The notes: generated by a model from the letters alone, not told the origin. 56,624 nt of DNA from Pseudomonadota bacterium (GCA_018241225.1 JAFEEG010000050.1:1-56624); one strand, 5' to 3'. Counted from the stretch's first letter, positions 37,071-45,653 are shown. Program-made: numbers and translations.

Positions 37071-37759
37071 GGCAATGATCGATTGGCGGCGCCGGGTCGG
37101 CCTGCTGCGATGCGAGGCAGGCCCAACGCCTTGTGGATGGCGGCACCGATGCCGGCGCCGGCCAGCTGGGCGACCACGAAGGCCGCAACGCTGGCAGGAG
37201 CGATGCCTGCAAAGGTGTCGGTGAACATGCGGCCGAACGCGGCCGCAGGGTTGGCAAAGGAGGTCGATGCCGTGAACCAGTATGCCGCCCCGATGTAGCA
37301 AGCCACCATCGCGGCCACGCGGCTCGCAGGCGCCCGCAGGATCACCAGCACCAACCCCGCGGTGGCAACCGCCTCCGCGACCCACTGGCCTGCACCGCTC
37401 CTGGCCTTGGTCGACAACTGAAGGATGGTGATGTCGAACATCGCGTGAGCGAGCCAGGCACCCAGCACGGCACCAGCGAACTGGACGACGACATAGGGTG
37501 CCAACAGCGAGCGAGGCATGGCGCCGCGGGCCGCCATGACCAGGGACACCGCCGGGTTGAAATGCGCGCCGCTCACGGGCCCGAACACCTCGATGAGGAT
37601 ATACAGCCCGCCCACGGTGGCCAGCGTGTTCGCGAGCAGTGCAATGGCCATGTTCCCGCCCGCCAGCCGCTCGGCCATGATGCCCGAGCCGATGACCACG
37701 GCGAGCAGCAGCGCCGTGCCGAGTGCCTCGGCCAGCAGGCTTCTGCCAATGTGGTTCAT
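37067..37759 (-). CDS. aqpS: Aquaglyceroporin of the ars operon (AqpS-like)
   Basis: This 230-residue MIP channel has six hydrophobic segments and both NPA boxes (HFNPAVS and FANPAAAF). The Arg that normally follows the second box and narrows the pore is replaced by Ala, which fits a wide pore for As(OH)3. In Sinorhizobium, AqpS lets arsenite made by ArsC leave the cell down its gradient and takes the place of a pump. The ATG at 37759 starts MNHIGRSLLAEALGTALLL; the longer frame is discarded. It lies 31 bases after arsR. Confidence 0.9.
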   Translation of the reverse strand: MNHIGRSLLAEALGTALLLAVVIGSGIMAERLAGGNMAIALLANTLATVGGLYILIEVFGPVSGAHFNPAVSLVMAARGAMPRSLLAPYVVVQFAGAVLGAWLAHAMFDITILQLSTKARSGAGQWVAEAVATAGLVLVILRAPASRVAAMVACYIGAAYWFTASTSFANPAAAFGRMFTDTFAGIAPASVAAFVVAQLAGAGIGAAIHKALGLPRIAAGRPGAANRSLP

Positions 37760-37790
37760 GCCAAGCCCCTTGCCCCTGCGGTGCGACGCG

Positions 37791-38117
37791 TCAGCACTTG
37801 CACGCCGCGCCATCCAGGCCGACCGCACAAGCTTCCCCTTGGCAGCAGTTCTGCGTGAGATAACCCAGCAGTGCATTCATGCGCTCGAACGAGGCACGGT
37901 AGATGAGGTTGCGGCCCTGGCGTTCCTGGGTGACCAGGCCCGCGTTGAGCAACTCCTTGAGATGAAAGGACAGCGTGTTGGCGGGGATGCCCGAACCCTC
38001 GGCCATCACGCCAGGCGTCATGCCGCGCGGCCCGGCAATGACCAGGGCGCGGAACACCTGCAGGCGGGCAGACTGCGCAAGCGCGGCCAACGAGCGGACA
38101 ACTTCATTCTCTTCCAT
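37791..38117 (-). CDS. arsR: ArsR-family arsenic-responsive repressor
   Basis: This 108-residue winged-helix protein (DNA-recognition helix in IPANTLSFHLKELLNAGLV) ends with a cluster of cysteines (NCCQGEAC, then CKC). These are likely As(III) ligands, placed at the C-terminus rather than in the DNA-binding helix as in R773 ArsR. It leads the arsR-aqpS-arsC operon and should repress it until arsenite binds. The 50 bases upstream are AT-rich and hold the probable promoter/operator. Confidence 0.93.
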   Translation of the reverse strand: MEENEVVRSLAALAQSARLQVFRALVIAGPRGMTPGVMAEGSGIPANTLSFHLKELLNAGLVTQERQGRNLIYRASFERMNALLGYLTQNCCQGEACAVGLDGAACKC

Positions 38118-38160
38118 ATTTCCATGTTACTAGAACTATATGAAGAATCGATGAAGGACT
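38118..38160 (-). promoter_or_regulatory. AT-rich promoter/operator region of the ars operon
   Basis: Immediately upstream of arsR the DNA turns AT-rich. On the minus strand it includes TATAGT as a possible -10 box and two ATGGAA copies eight bases apart near the start codon. This is where the ArsR operator is expected; no exact site is claimed. Confidence 0.4.
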
Positions 38161-38173
38161 TGCCTCGCGCCCT

Positions 38174-38214
38174 GAAATTAAAAAAGCGGGGCGCAGCCAC
38201 CAGCCGCGCCCCGC
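38174..38214 (-). terminator. Intrinsic terminator of the oxlT-like gene
   Basis: GCGCCCCGC (38206-38214) and GCGGGGCGC (38186-38194) form a perfect nine-base stem. On the minus strand it is followed by a run of six U (38180-38185) and further A/T bases. It lies 50 bases after the stop of the transporter gene. Confidence 0.9.
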
Positions 38215-38263
38215 GAAGACCCCGTGCCACACGGGGGACAGAGAACTTGTTTGCTTCTGTAGA

Positions 38264-39601
38264 TCAGCCAGCGGTTGCCAGGCCGTTCATCGGCGCACGC
38301 GGCGGCTCGGGCGGCGGCAGCTTGCTGTCGGACACGTGGGCCTTGAGCATCGGGCGCAGCGCCACGATGGCCAGGAAGGCGGCGAACAGGTCCAGCCCCG
38401 CCACGGTGTAGAGCACGGTCGACCAGGTGCCGGTGGCTTCCATCATCAGGTTGCCGATGGGCACGAACAGCGCGCCGATGCCCTTGGCGCAATACAGCAC
38501 GCCGTAGATCTTGCCGATGTGCTTGGTGCCGAAGGCATCGCCGGCCAGGGCCGAGAACAGCGAATACACCTCACCCCAGGCCAGGAAGACCACGCCCGAC
38601 AGGATCAGGAAGGCCCAGGGGTTGTGACCGAAGTAGCCCAGCGCGATGATGCCCAGGCCTTCCAGCGTGAAGGCGATCACCATGGTCTTCTCGCGGCCGA
38701 TGTGGTCGGAGATCCAGCCGAACATGGGGCGCGAGATGCCGTTCATGATGCGGTCGAGCATGAGCGCCAGGGGCAGCGCGGCCATGGTCACGAAGTACAG
38801 GTCGACCTTGAAGTTCTTCACGCCGAGGTCTTGTGCGATCACGCCCAGTTGCGCCACGGCCATCATGCCGCCGGTGACAACGCAGGTGAACATCAGCAGC
38901 ATCAGCCAGAACAGCTTGGTGCGCAGGGCCTCGCCCAGCGTGTAGTCGCGCCGGCTCTGGTTGAGCTTGGTCGAGGCGACACGCATCTCGCCACCCTTGG
39001 GAGCGCGCAGGAACCAGGCCGCGGCAAACGCCAGCGAACCTTGCAGCAGACCGAAGAACAGGAAGGCCTGCTGGAAGCCCGACGATTCGATCATGGCCGC
39101 GATGGGCAGGATGGTGGCGGCCGAGCCGGCACCGTAGCCGCCGGCCGTCAGGCCCACGGCCAGGCCGCGGCGGTCGGGGAACCACTTGAGCGCGTTGTTG
39201 ATGCAGGTGGCGTAGATGGAGCCCACGCCGATGCCGCCGATGGCCGCGCCGACGTAGAAGCCCAGCAGCGTGGTGGCCTGCGAGTTGATGACCCAGGCCG
39301 CGCCGATGAACACCGCACCCAGGGCGACGATCACGCGCGGGCCGAACTTGTCGATGAAGTAGCCCTCGATGGGGGCCAGCCAGGTCTGCACCAGCACGAA
39401 GATGGTGAAGGCGATCTGGATGGAAGCGCGCTCCCAGCCGAACTTGCCCTGGATTTCCGGCACGAACAGCGTCCAGGCGTACTGGATGTTGGCCGTGGCG
39501 ATCATGCAGACGATGCCGACAACCAGCTGCAGCCAGCGGTTGTCGGACCAGCGCACGGGCTGGCCGCTGTCGGCGCCGTGCTTGAGTGGGGTGGTGTTCA
39601 T
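38264..39601 (-). CDS. oxlT: MFS oxalate/formate antiporter-type carrier (OxlT-like)
   Basis: This 445-residue protein has 12 hydrophobic segments and the major facilitator pattern. RWSDNRWLQLVVGIVCMIAT, NIQYAWTLFVPEI, a DKFGPR loop after segment 2 and ISDHIGREKTM in the central loop match the oxalate/formate antiporter group. OxlT swaps oxalate for formate, but Burkholderiales homologues may carry other small acids. It is divergent from the sensor kinase at 39842, with repeated CATGAC motifs in the 240-base gap. Confidence 0.9.
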   Translation of the reverse strand: MNTTPLKHGADSGQPVRWSDNRWLQLVVGIVCMIATANIQYAWTLFVPEIQGKFGWERASIQIAFTIFVLVQTWLAPIEGYFIDKFGPRVIVALGAVFIGAAWVINSQATTLLGFYVGAAIGGIGVGSIYATCINNALKWFPDRRGLAVGLTAGGYGAGSAATILPIAAMIESSGFQQAFLFFGLLQGSLAFAAAWFLRAPKGGEMRVASTKLNQSRRDYTLGEALRTKLFWLMLLMFTCVVTGGMMAVAQLGVIAQDLGVKNFKVDLYFVTMAALPLALMLDRIMNGISRPMFGWISDHIGREKTMVIAFTLEGLGIIALGYFGHNPWAFLILSGVVFLAWGEVYSLFSALAGDAFGTKHIGKIYGVLYCAKGIGALFVPIGNLMMEATGTWSTVLYTVAGLDLFAAFLAIVALRPMLKAHVSDSKLPPPEPPRAPMNGLATAG

Positions 39602-39744
39602 GGGCTCGTGTCTCCGTGCTGAGTAATGGGCAAACTTGAAGGGCGAACTCGATGGGCGAACTGTGGGCGTGATCGCCCGAACGCGCGCCTGCCGGAAGTC
39701 ACGCGCGGAATCGAGACAAACCCCAATGAATCAGGGCAAGCACT

Positions 39745-39803
39745 CATGACCAAAGTCATGGCGGCAAAACGCTGCGCATGACCAGAATCTGCAACGCATG
39801 ACC
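39745..39803. promoter_or_regulatory. CATGAC repeat cluster between oxlT and the sensor kinase
   Basis: CATGAC at 39745-39750 faces its inverse GTCATG at 39755-39760 across four bases. CATGACCA recurs at 39777-39784 (and at 39745-39752) and CATGACC at 39797-39803, the last two exactly 20 bases apart. The set lies directly before the kinase start and 143 bases upstream of oxlT. Repeated heptamers in both orientations resemble NarL-type regulator sites. Confidence 0.5.
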
Positions 39804-39841
39804 GATTCACCCCCGTTCCACCCCAAGGGCAGCACCCCCGC

Positions 39842-41692
39842 ATGGCCAGCGCCGTGATCCGCAACCTGCTGCAGCGCATGGACCCGCGGCGCAGCCTCGC
39901 GGCCGCCGTCGGCTGGCTGCTGGTTGCCCTGGCCCTGTGCCTGGCGCTGGCGGCCAACCTGTGGCTGAGCTCCTTCGTGCGCTCCACGCTGCTGGAGCAG
40001 TACAGCCGCCGGCTCGACGCGGCGGGCGAGCACGTCAGCGCCGAGCTCGACACCGCCCTGCTGCTGCGTCTGCAGTCGGTCAGCGTGGTGGCGGCCATGC
40101 TGTCCGAAGACGTGCAGCAAAGCGACAGCGAAGGCATCAAGCGCTCGCTGCAGGCGGTGCGCCTGGGCGTGCCCGACCTGGTGTGGCTGGCGGTGACCGA
40201 TGCCGACGGCTTCATCGTCGGCGCCACCGACCAGGGCGTGATCGGCCAGAACGTGTTCCAGCACGCCTGGATGTCGCAGGGCCTGGACGTGGCGTGGATC
40301 GAAGAGGGCCGCGCCCCCGGCGAGCACTTTCTCAAGCTCACCGCGCCGGTGACCAACGCCGACGGCGCCATCGTCGGCGTGGTGGCCGCGCAGATGGAGT
40401 GGCGCTGGGTGCAGAAGCTGGTCTCCAGCGTGCGCGCCTCGCCCGGCGAATGGCTGCTGATCGACCGCGACGGCGTGGTGCGCGAAGGCCCGCAGGCCCT
40501 GGTAGGCAAGCGCTGGCGCGACGCGGGCGAGCCCCTGGTTCCCTTCGACCGGCGGGTGGCCAACCTGGGCAACGACGGCTCCGACCTGCCCGAGCGCATC
40601 CGCCTGCGCCGCCTGATGGGCAACGCGCCCTACCTGATCGCCACGCCGCCGCAATCACCCGATGGCACCCTGCGCCGCCTGGGCTGGCAGGTGGTGGTGA
40701 TCCAGCCGGTGGAATCGGTGGCCGCCTTCGCCACCGCCATCGAGTGGCGCATTGCGCTGATGCTGAGCGTGCTGGGCCTGGTGGCGGCCGTCAGCGGCGT
40801 GGTGGTGGCGCGTCGGCTCACCCGGCGCGTGAGCGTCATGGCCAAGTCGGCCGACGCGCTGCTGGCCGGCAGCGCATCGCACATCGAGGTGCCCGAAGGC
40901 AGCGACGAGGCGGCCCGACTGGGCACGGCGCTCGACCGCCTGCTGGCCAACCTGCAGCAAGAGCGCGACGAGCTGCGCCGCCTCAACGCCGAGCTGGACG
41001 AGCGCGTGCGCGAGCGCACCGAGGAAATCAGCCGCCTGGCCAAGGAATCGCGCGACGCCGCCGTGGTGCGCGAGCGCCTGCGCCTGGCGCGCGACCTGCA
41101 CGACACGCTGGCCCATTCGATGATGGCCATGCTCACCGAGATCCGCGTGCTCAAGCACATGGCCGTATCCAAGCCCGAGGCCCTGCCCGACGAACTGGTG
41201 CGCGCCGAGCAGGCCGCGCGCGAAGGCCTGTCCGAAGCGCGACTGGCCATCGACCAGCTGCGCAGCAACCCGGTGCGCGACCTAGGCCTGGGCGCCGCGC
41301 TGTCGGAGCTGGCCAAGACGCTGTCCGAGCGCTCGGGCATCGCGCTCGATTGCCGCATCGACCCCGGGCTTTCGAGCCTGGCCGCCGAGCCGGCCGATAC
41401 GGTGTATCGCATGTGCGAGGAAATGCTGCGCAACGTCGAGCGGCACGCGGGTGCCCAGCAACTGCGGGTGCAGCTGGCACGCAGCAACGACGGCAGCGAC
41501 GTGGAACTGGAAATTGCCGACGACGGCGTGGGCTTCGAGACCGGCGCCGACGCGGCCGGGCACTACGGGCTGGTGGGCCTGGCCGAGCAGGCCGAGGGCA
41601 TCGGCGCGCAGTTGCAGATTTCGAGTCGACCCGGCGCGGGCACGTGCATCCGGCTGCGCTGGGCGCGGCATGAAGTGGCCACGGCGCCCTGA
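39842..41692 (+). CDS. NarX/UhpB-type sensor histidine kinase with periplasmic cache domain
   Basis: This 616-residue inner-membrane protein has a membrane segment at about 19-41, a periplasmic double-cache domain (about 45-295) and a second segment (about 301-322). A HAMP region and a coiled coil to about 410 follow. The HisKA_3 dimerisation domain carries phosphoacceptor His420 in RLARDLHDTLAHSMM, then an ATPase domain with RNVERHA (N box) and IADDGVGFE (G box). This class phosphorylates NarL-type regulators, and a candidate lies at 33617. Cache domains bind small acids, and oxlT is divergent, so it may sense a dicarboxylate (inference). A single-receiver gene follows 161 bases downstream. 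Confidence 0.92.
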   Translation: MASAVIRNLLQRMDPRRSLAAAVGWLLVALALCLALAANLWLSSFVRSTLLEQYSRRLDAAGEHVSAELDTALLLRLQSVSVVAAMLSEDVQQSDSEGIKRSLQAVRLGVPDLVWLAVTDADGFIVGATDQGVIGQNVFQHAWMSQGLDVAWIEEGRAPGEHFLKLTAPVTNADGAIVGVVAAQMEWRWVQKLVSSVRASPGEWLLIDRDGVVREGPQALVGKRWRDAGEPLVPFDRRVANLGNDGSDLPERIRLRRLMGNAPYLIATPPQSPDGTLRRLGWQVVVIQPVESVAAFATAIEWRIALMLSVLGLVAAVSGVVVARRLTRRVSVMAKSADALLAGSASHIEVPEGSDEAARLGTALDRLLANLQQERDELRRLNAELDERVRERTEEISRLAKESRDAAVVRERLRLARDLHDTLAHSMMAMLTEIRVLKHMAVSKPEALPDELVRAEQAAREGLSEARLAIDQLRSNPVRDLGLGAALSELAKTLSERSGIALDCRIDPGLSSLAAEPADTVYRMCEEMLRNVERHAGAQQLRVQLARSNDGSDVELEIADDGVGFETGADAAGHYGLVGLAEQAEGIGAQLQISSRPGAGTCIRLRWARHEVATAP

Positions 41693-41702
41693 ACCGGTCG
41701 CA

Positions 41703-41725
41703 CAAGCCCAGGCAACCCGGGCTTG
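41703..41725 (+). terminator. Hairpin after the sensor kinase
   Basis: CAAGCCC (41703-41709) pairs with GGGCTTG (41719-41725) over nine bases, ten bases after the kinase stop. No U run follows. The gap after it (to 41853) is AT-rich around 41745-41790 and probably holds the promoter of the next operon. Confidence 0.35.
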
Positions 41726-41853
41726 CCACAACGCCCACTTGCATCTCCAATTGTTAATCTATGTGATCTCGGACGACCGCATTTCTTAAGATGGCGGCCT
41801 TCCGGCCGGCATGCGCCGGCACCCGCAACCCCTTCGAGAATCCCGTTCGATAG

Positions 41854-42249
41854 ATGAATTCAAGCTCGCCGATTCGTCCCGGGGCGCTGGTCGTCGAAGA
41901 TGACGACAACATCGCCTACCTGCTGCAATTCATGCTCGAACGCGAGAACTTTCGTGTCGATCTGCAGCGCGAAGGCCGCAGCGCCATGGCCTATGTGCAA
42001 AGCCAGCCGCCGGTCGACATCGTGCTGCTGGACGTGATGCTGCCCTTTGTCGACGGCTTCCAGCTGGTCGAGCTGATTCGCGCCACGCCGGCGTGGGACG
42101 CCGTGCCGGTGCTCATGCTCACCGCCAAGACGCGCGAGCAGGACGCTGTCCGCGCGCTCGATTCCGGCGCCAGCGACTACATCCACAAGCCCTTTGCTCC
42201 CAATGAGCTGATGGCGCGCGTGCGGCGCTACACGAAGGCGCCCAAGTGA
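41854..42249 (+). CDS. Single-domain response regulator
   Basis: This 131-residue protein is a receiver domain only, with acidic triad EDDD at 15-18, phosphoacceptor Asp60 in VLLDVMLP and Lys112 in IHKPF. The sequence resembles OmpR-type receivers whose DNA-binding half is missing. It begins a four-gene run; its stop overlaps the GTG of the YaiO-like gene by four bases. Signal transfer by protein contact, as with CheY or PilZ-linked systems, is more likely than DNA binding. Confidence 0.93.
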   Translation: MNSSSPIRPGALVVEDDDNIAYLLQFMLERENFRVDLQREGRSAMAYVQSQPPVDIVLLDVMLPFVDGFQLVELIRATPAWDAVPVLMLTAKTREQDAVRALDSGASDYIHKPFAPNELMARVRRYTKAPK

Positions 42250-43007
42250 GGCGCGCCGTTGCCGGCCTCGTCGCCCTGGGCCTGGGCAGCCCCTTGCTGG
42301 CCAGCGCGCAGACAGCGCAACTGCCCACCGCGGTCGAGCTGGGCTATTCCCGCGAGTCGCTGAGCAACGACTCGCCCGACTGGCAGGACGCGGGCGTGGA
42401 CATCACCCACCGCTTCGGCCAGCGCGAGTACCTGGGCGTGTCGCTGCACGACGTCAAGCGCTTCGGCGTGGAAGACGTCAGCGCGGCCGCCTACTACCTG
42501 ATGCCGCTGACCGACAAGCTGGCCTTCAATATCGAAGGCAGCCTCAGCCCCGACGCGAGCTTCCTGCCGCGCAACATGGTGGCGGGCCAGCTGCAGTGGG
42601 AGTTCGCGCCGGCCTGGCTGCTGTATGGCGGCCTGAAGTCGGCCAACTACGCCGAAGACCACGTCACCGAAGGCTCGCTGCGGCTGGAGCAGTACGTGTC
42701 CGACTTCAGCTGGTCGGTGGCTTGGAAGCCGGTGCGTGCCCTGGGCACCTACGCGCAGAGCTTCGAGGTGCGGGGCAACTACTACTACGGCGAGCGCAAC
42801 ATGATCGGCGTCATTGCCGCCTACGGCCAGGAAGCCACCTCGATCGCGCCCAACGACGTGGTGATTTCCGACGTGCGCTCCATCGCCCTGCTGGGCCGCC
42901 ACCACCTGACCCCGCGCTGGGCACTGACCTACGCCCTCACGCGCGTCGAGCAGGGCACCTTCTACACGCGCACCGGAGGCCGGTTGGGTGTTCAGTACTC
43001 GTTCTGA
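42246..43007 (+). CDS. YaiO-like outer-membrane beta-barrel protein
   Basis: This 253-residue protein starts with GTG, has a signal peptide (cut near ASAQ) and then alternating beta strands with aromatic girdles, ending in the outer-membrane signature GGRLGVQYSF. Segments such as YYYGERNMIGVIAAYG recall the YaiO family, whose E. coli member is an outer-membrane protein of unknown role. Placed between a receiver and a glycosyltransferase, it may be the exit pore of a polysaccharide (inference). Confidence 0.82.
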   Translation: MRRAVAGLVALGLGSPLLASAQTAQLPTAVELGYSRESLSNDSPDWQDAGVDITHRFGQREYLGVSLHDVKRFGVEDVSAAAYYLMPLTDKLAFNIEGSLSPDASFLPRNMVAGQLQWEFAPAWLLYGGLKSANYAEDHVTEGSLRLEQYVSDFSWSVAWKPVRALGTYAQSFEVRGNYYYGERNMIGVIAAYGQEATSIAPNDVVISDVRSIALLGRHHLTPRWALTYALTRVEQGTFYTRTGGRLGVQYSF

Positions 43008-44037
43008 CATCTTCCTGGAATCGGCACTGGTGCTGGCGGCGGCCATCGCGCTGCTCACGCTGGTGCTGCTGGGGCTGATCGTGGTGCTGCGCTGGCGCCG
43101 CGCGCGCGAGTTCGCGCGTTCCCAGTCCTTCGAGAAGCGCTGGCGCCCGTTGTTGATGGCGGCATCCATGGGCCCGGTCGACACACAGCTGCCGGCCCTG
43201 GCCGCACGCGACCAGTTCGCCTTCCTCAAGCTGTGGAACTACCTGCATGAATCGCTGCATGGCGAAGCTTCGCAGCACCTCAACCAGCTGGCCCGGCGCC
43301 TGAAATGCCAGGAGATGGCCCGGCGCATGCTCGACGGCCGCCACCGCGCCACGCGCCTGCTGGCCATCCTCACGCTGGGCCACCTTCGGGAAGACTCGGC
43401 GCGGCACGCGCTGCGCAGCGCCGCGGCCAGCGACGACACCGTGCTGTCGCTGCTGGCGGCGCGCGCGCTCATCCAGATCGATGCCAGCGGCGGGGCCGAG
43501 AGCCTGTTTCCCCTGGTGCTGTCGCGGCGCGACTGGGACATAGCCCGCCTCACCCGCATCCTCTCGCCGGCCCGCGATGCCTGCCGCACGCTCATCACCG
43601 AATCGATCGTGCGGCTGGGGCACCCGGGCCGCCTGCGCGCGCTGGAGCTGGCCGCCGCGCTGCGGCTGGACCTGCCAACGCGCCACCTGGCCCTGCTGAT
43701 GCAGCCCGGCGAGCCGCCCGAGGAAATCGCCGCCGCGCTGCGTCTGGTGCGCCACCCGCAGCATCTGCCGGCATTGCGCACCCTGCTGCGCCATGCCGAC
43801 TGGCGCGTGCGCAGCGAAAGCGTTGCCGCCGTGGCCCGCCTTGGCGCAGCGGCCGACATCCGCCTGCTGGCGCAGCTGCTGCAGGACGAGCAGTGGTGGG
43901 TGCGCTACGGCGCCGCGCAGGCGCTGGCCGCCTCGCCGCTGCTGCCCCCGGGCGAACTCGACGAACTCTGCGCCAGTGCCAGCCCCGAGGCCCGGGGCAT
44001 CCTGTCGCACGTGATTGCAGAACGGAGCCTGGCCTGA
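42988..44037 (+). CDS. HEAT-repeat protein with one membrane anchor
   Basis: This 349-residue protein starts with GTG inside the end of the YaiO-like gene (20-base overlap), with CGGAGG ten bases upstream as ribosome site. One membrane segment (about 12-35) is followed by alpha-helical HEAT-like repeats (for example ALRTLLRHADWRVRSESVAAVARLG and IRLLAQLLQDEQWWVRYGAAQALA, about 30 residues each), which should lie in the cytoplasm as a protein-binding scaffold. Its stop shares one base with the start of the glycosyltransferase gene (TGATG). Confidence 0.85.
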   Translation: MFSTRSDIFLESALVLAAAIALLTLVLLGLIVVLRWRRAREFARSQSFEKRWRPLLMAASMGPVDTQLPALAARDQFAFLKLWNYLHESLHGEASQHLNQLARRLKCQEMARRMLDGRHRATRLLAILTLGHLREDSARHALRSAAASDDTVLSLLAARALIQIDASGGAESLFPLVLSRRDWDIARLTRILSPARDACRTLITESIVRLGHPGRLRALELAAALRLDLPTRHLALLMQPGEPPEEIAAALRLVRHPQHLPALRTLLRHADWRVRSESVAAVARLGAAADIRLLAQLLQDEQWWVRYGAAQALAASPLLPPGELDELCASASPEARGILSHVIAERSLA

Positions 44038-45437
44038 TGGCGACACTCATCGACGCCGCCACCTGGTTCGTACTGGGCTATTTCGTGCTGCTCAACCTGA
44101 GCTACTTCGGGCTGAACCTGCTGGCCATCACCTCGCTCATGCGCAACAGCCAGGAGCGGCTGCTCGAAGAGTTGCCGCAGGCCTACTCGGGCCTGGAGCC
44201 GTCCATCAGCGTGCTCATGCCGGCCTTCAACGAGCAGGCCACCATCGTGGCCTCGGTGCGCTCGATGCTGCAGCTGACGTATGCCGACTTCGAGGTCATC
44301 GTCATCAACGACGGTTCGCGCGATGCCACGCTGGACGTGCTGCGCGAGGCCTTTGCGCTGGAGCCCTTTCCGCAGGCCTACGCGGCGCGCCTGCCCACCC
44401 AGCCGATCCGCGCGGTGTACCGCTCCACGGTCCACCCCAACCTGTGGGTGATCGACAAGGAAAACGGCGGCAAGGCCGACTCGCTCAACGCCGGCATCAA
44501 CATCGCGCGCCACCCGCTTTTCTGCGGCGTCGACGCCGATTCGGTGCTGGCGCGCGACAGCCTGCAGCGCGTGGTCAGGCCCTTCCTGAGCAACCCGGAC
44601 ATGGTGGCCAGCGGCGGCACGGTGCGCGTGGCCAACGGCTGCGTGGTGCGCGACGGCCACCTGGTGAGCGTGGGCCTGCCGAGCAACGGCTGGGCGATGT
44701 TCCAGGTGGTGGAGTACCTGCGGGCCTTCCTGTTCGGGCGCCTGGGCTGGTCGCGCCTGAACGCGCTGCTGGTCATCTCCGGCGCCTTCGGCCTGTTTCG
44801 CACCGAGACGGTGGTGCGCGTGGGCGGCTACAAAACCCGCTCCATCGGCGAGGACATGGAGCTGGTGGTGCGCATGCACCACGAACTGCGCGCCCAGGGC
44901 GTGCCCTACCGCATGGAATTCGTGCCCGAGCCGGTGTGCTGGACCGAGGTGCCCGAGGACTACCGCAGCCTGCGCAACCAGCGCGTGCGCTGGCAGCGCG
45001 GCCTGGGCGAAAGCCTGGCGGCGCACTGGGGCCTGATGTTCGGCAGCCGGGGCGGCGCGCCCGGTTGGCTGGCCTTTCCCTTCATGGTGCTGTTCGAGTG
45101 GCTGGGGCCGCTGGTGGAGGTGGGTGGCTACCTCTTCATGGTGCTGGCCATTGCCTACGGAATGATCTCGTGGACGGCTTTTGCCGCCTTCCTGCTGGTG
45201 GCCATCGGGCTGGGCGTGCTCTTCTCGGTCTCCAGCCTGCTGATGGAGGAGATGTCCTTCCACCTCTATCCCAAGTACCGGCAGCTGGCCCTCCTGGCCC
45301 TGATCGCAGTGGCCGAGAACTTCGGCTACCGCCAGATCAACAGCCTGTGGCGGCTCAAGGGGCTGTGGCAGTGGGCGCGCGGCAAGCAGGGCCAGTGGGG
45401 CGCCATGACGCGCAAGGGGTCGTGGCAGGGCCCCTAG
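44037..45437 (+). CDS. Processive GT2 glycosyltransferase (PgaC/BcsA-like membrane synthase)
   Basis: This 466-residue inner-membrane enzyme has a first membrane segment at about 8-34. The GT-A domain has VLMPAFNEQATI, INDGSRD, VDADS (DxD at 166-168), GED (271-273) and QRVRW (QxxRW, Gln315 to Trp319). Three or four membrane segments complete the protein. The full D, DxD, D, QxxRW set marks a processive beta-glycan synthase such as cellulose, hyaluronan or poly-N-acetylglucosamine synthase. It ends the operon of receiver, barrel and HEAT scaffold. The sugar donor cannot be read from the sequence. Confidence 0.92.
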   Translation: MATLIDAATWFVLGYFVLLNLSYFGLNLLAITSLMRNSQERLLEELPQAYSGLEPSISVLMPAFNEQATIVASVRSMLQLTYADFEVIVINDGSRDATLDVLREAFALEPFPQAYAARLPTQPIRAVYRSTVHPNLWVIDKENGGKADSLNAGINIARHPLFCGVDADSVLARDSLQRVVRPFLSNPDMVASGGTVRVANGCVVRDGHLVSVGLPSNGWAMFQVVEYLRAFLFGRLGWSRLNALLVISGAFGLFRTETVVRVGGYKTRSIGEDMELVVRMHHELRAQGVPYRMEFVPEPVCWTEVPEDYRSLRNQRVRWQRGLGESLAAHWGLMFGSRGGAPGWLAFPFMVLFEWLGPLVEVGGYLFMVLAIAYGMISWTAFAAFLLVAIGLGVLFSVSSLLMEEMSFHLYPKYRQLALLALIAVAENFGYRQINSLWRLKGLWQWARGKQGQWGAMTRKGSWQGP

Positions 45438-45653
45438 CGCCTCGCATGGTCGGGGCGATGTGCGAAGGTCGGCTATGGGCGAGTGCTAGTGACCGGATAG
45501 TGCCCATTCCAGACCGAAAGGGCGGAACGCCGGGAGGGCTGGTTTCTGTGATCGAAGCAGTCATCGCCTGAATCCAGCCACCTCGGCAACTGCGTGTCCA
45601 AGGAAGACCTCGTTATAGCGGCGGTGAACAGGGTTGCTCTGGCCTGCTGTCGC
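45438..45653. other. 216-base gap at the left edge of the catabolic island
   Basis: This stretch between the glycosyltransferase and the FAD dehydrogenase has no gene, terminator or repeat that I can support. Base composition changes here from the strongly GC-biased left side to the milder island. Confidence 0.5.
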
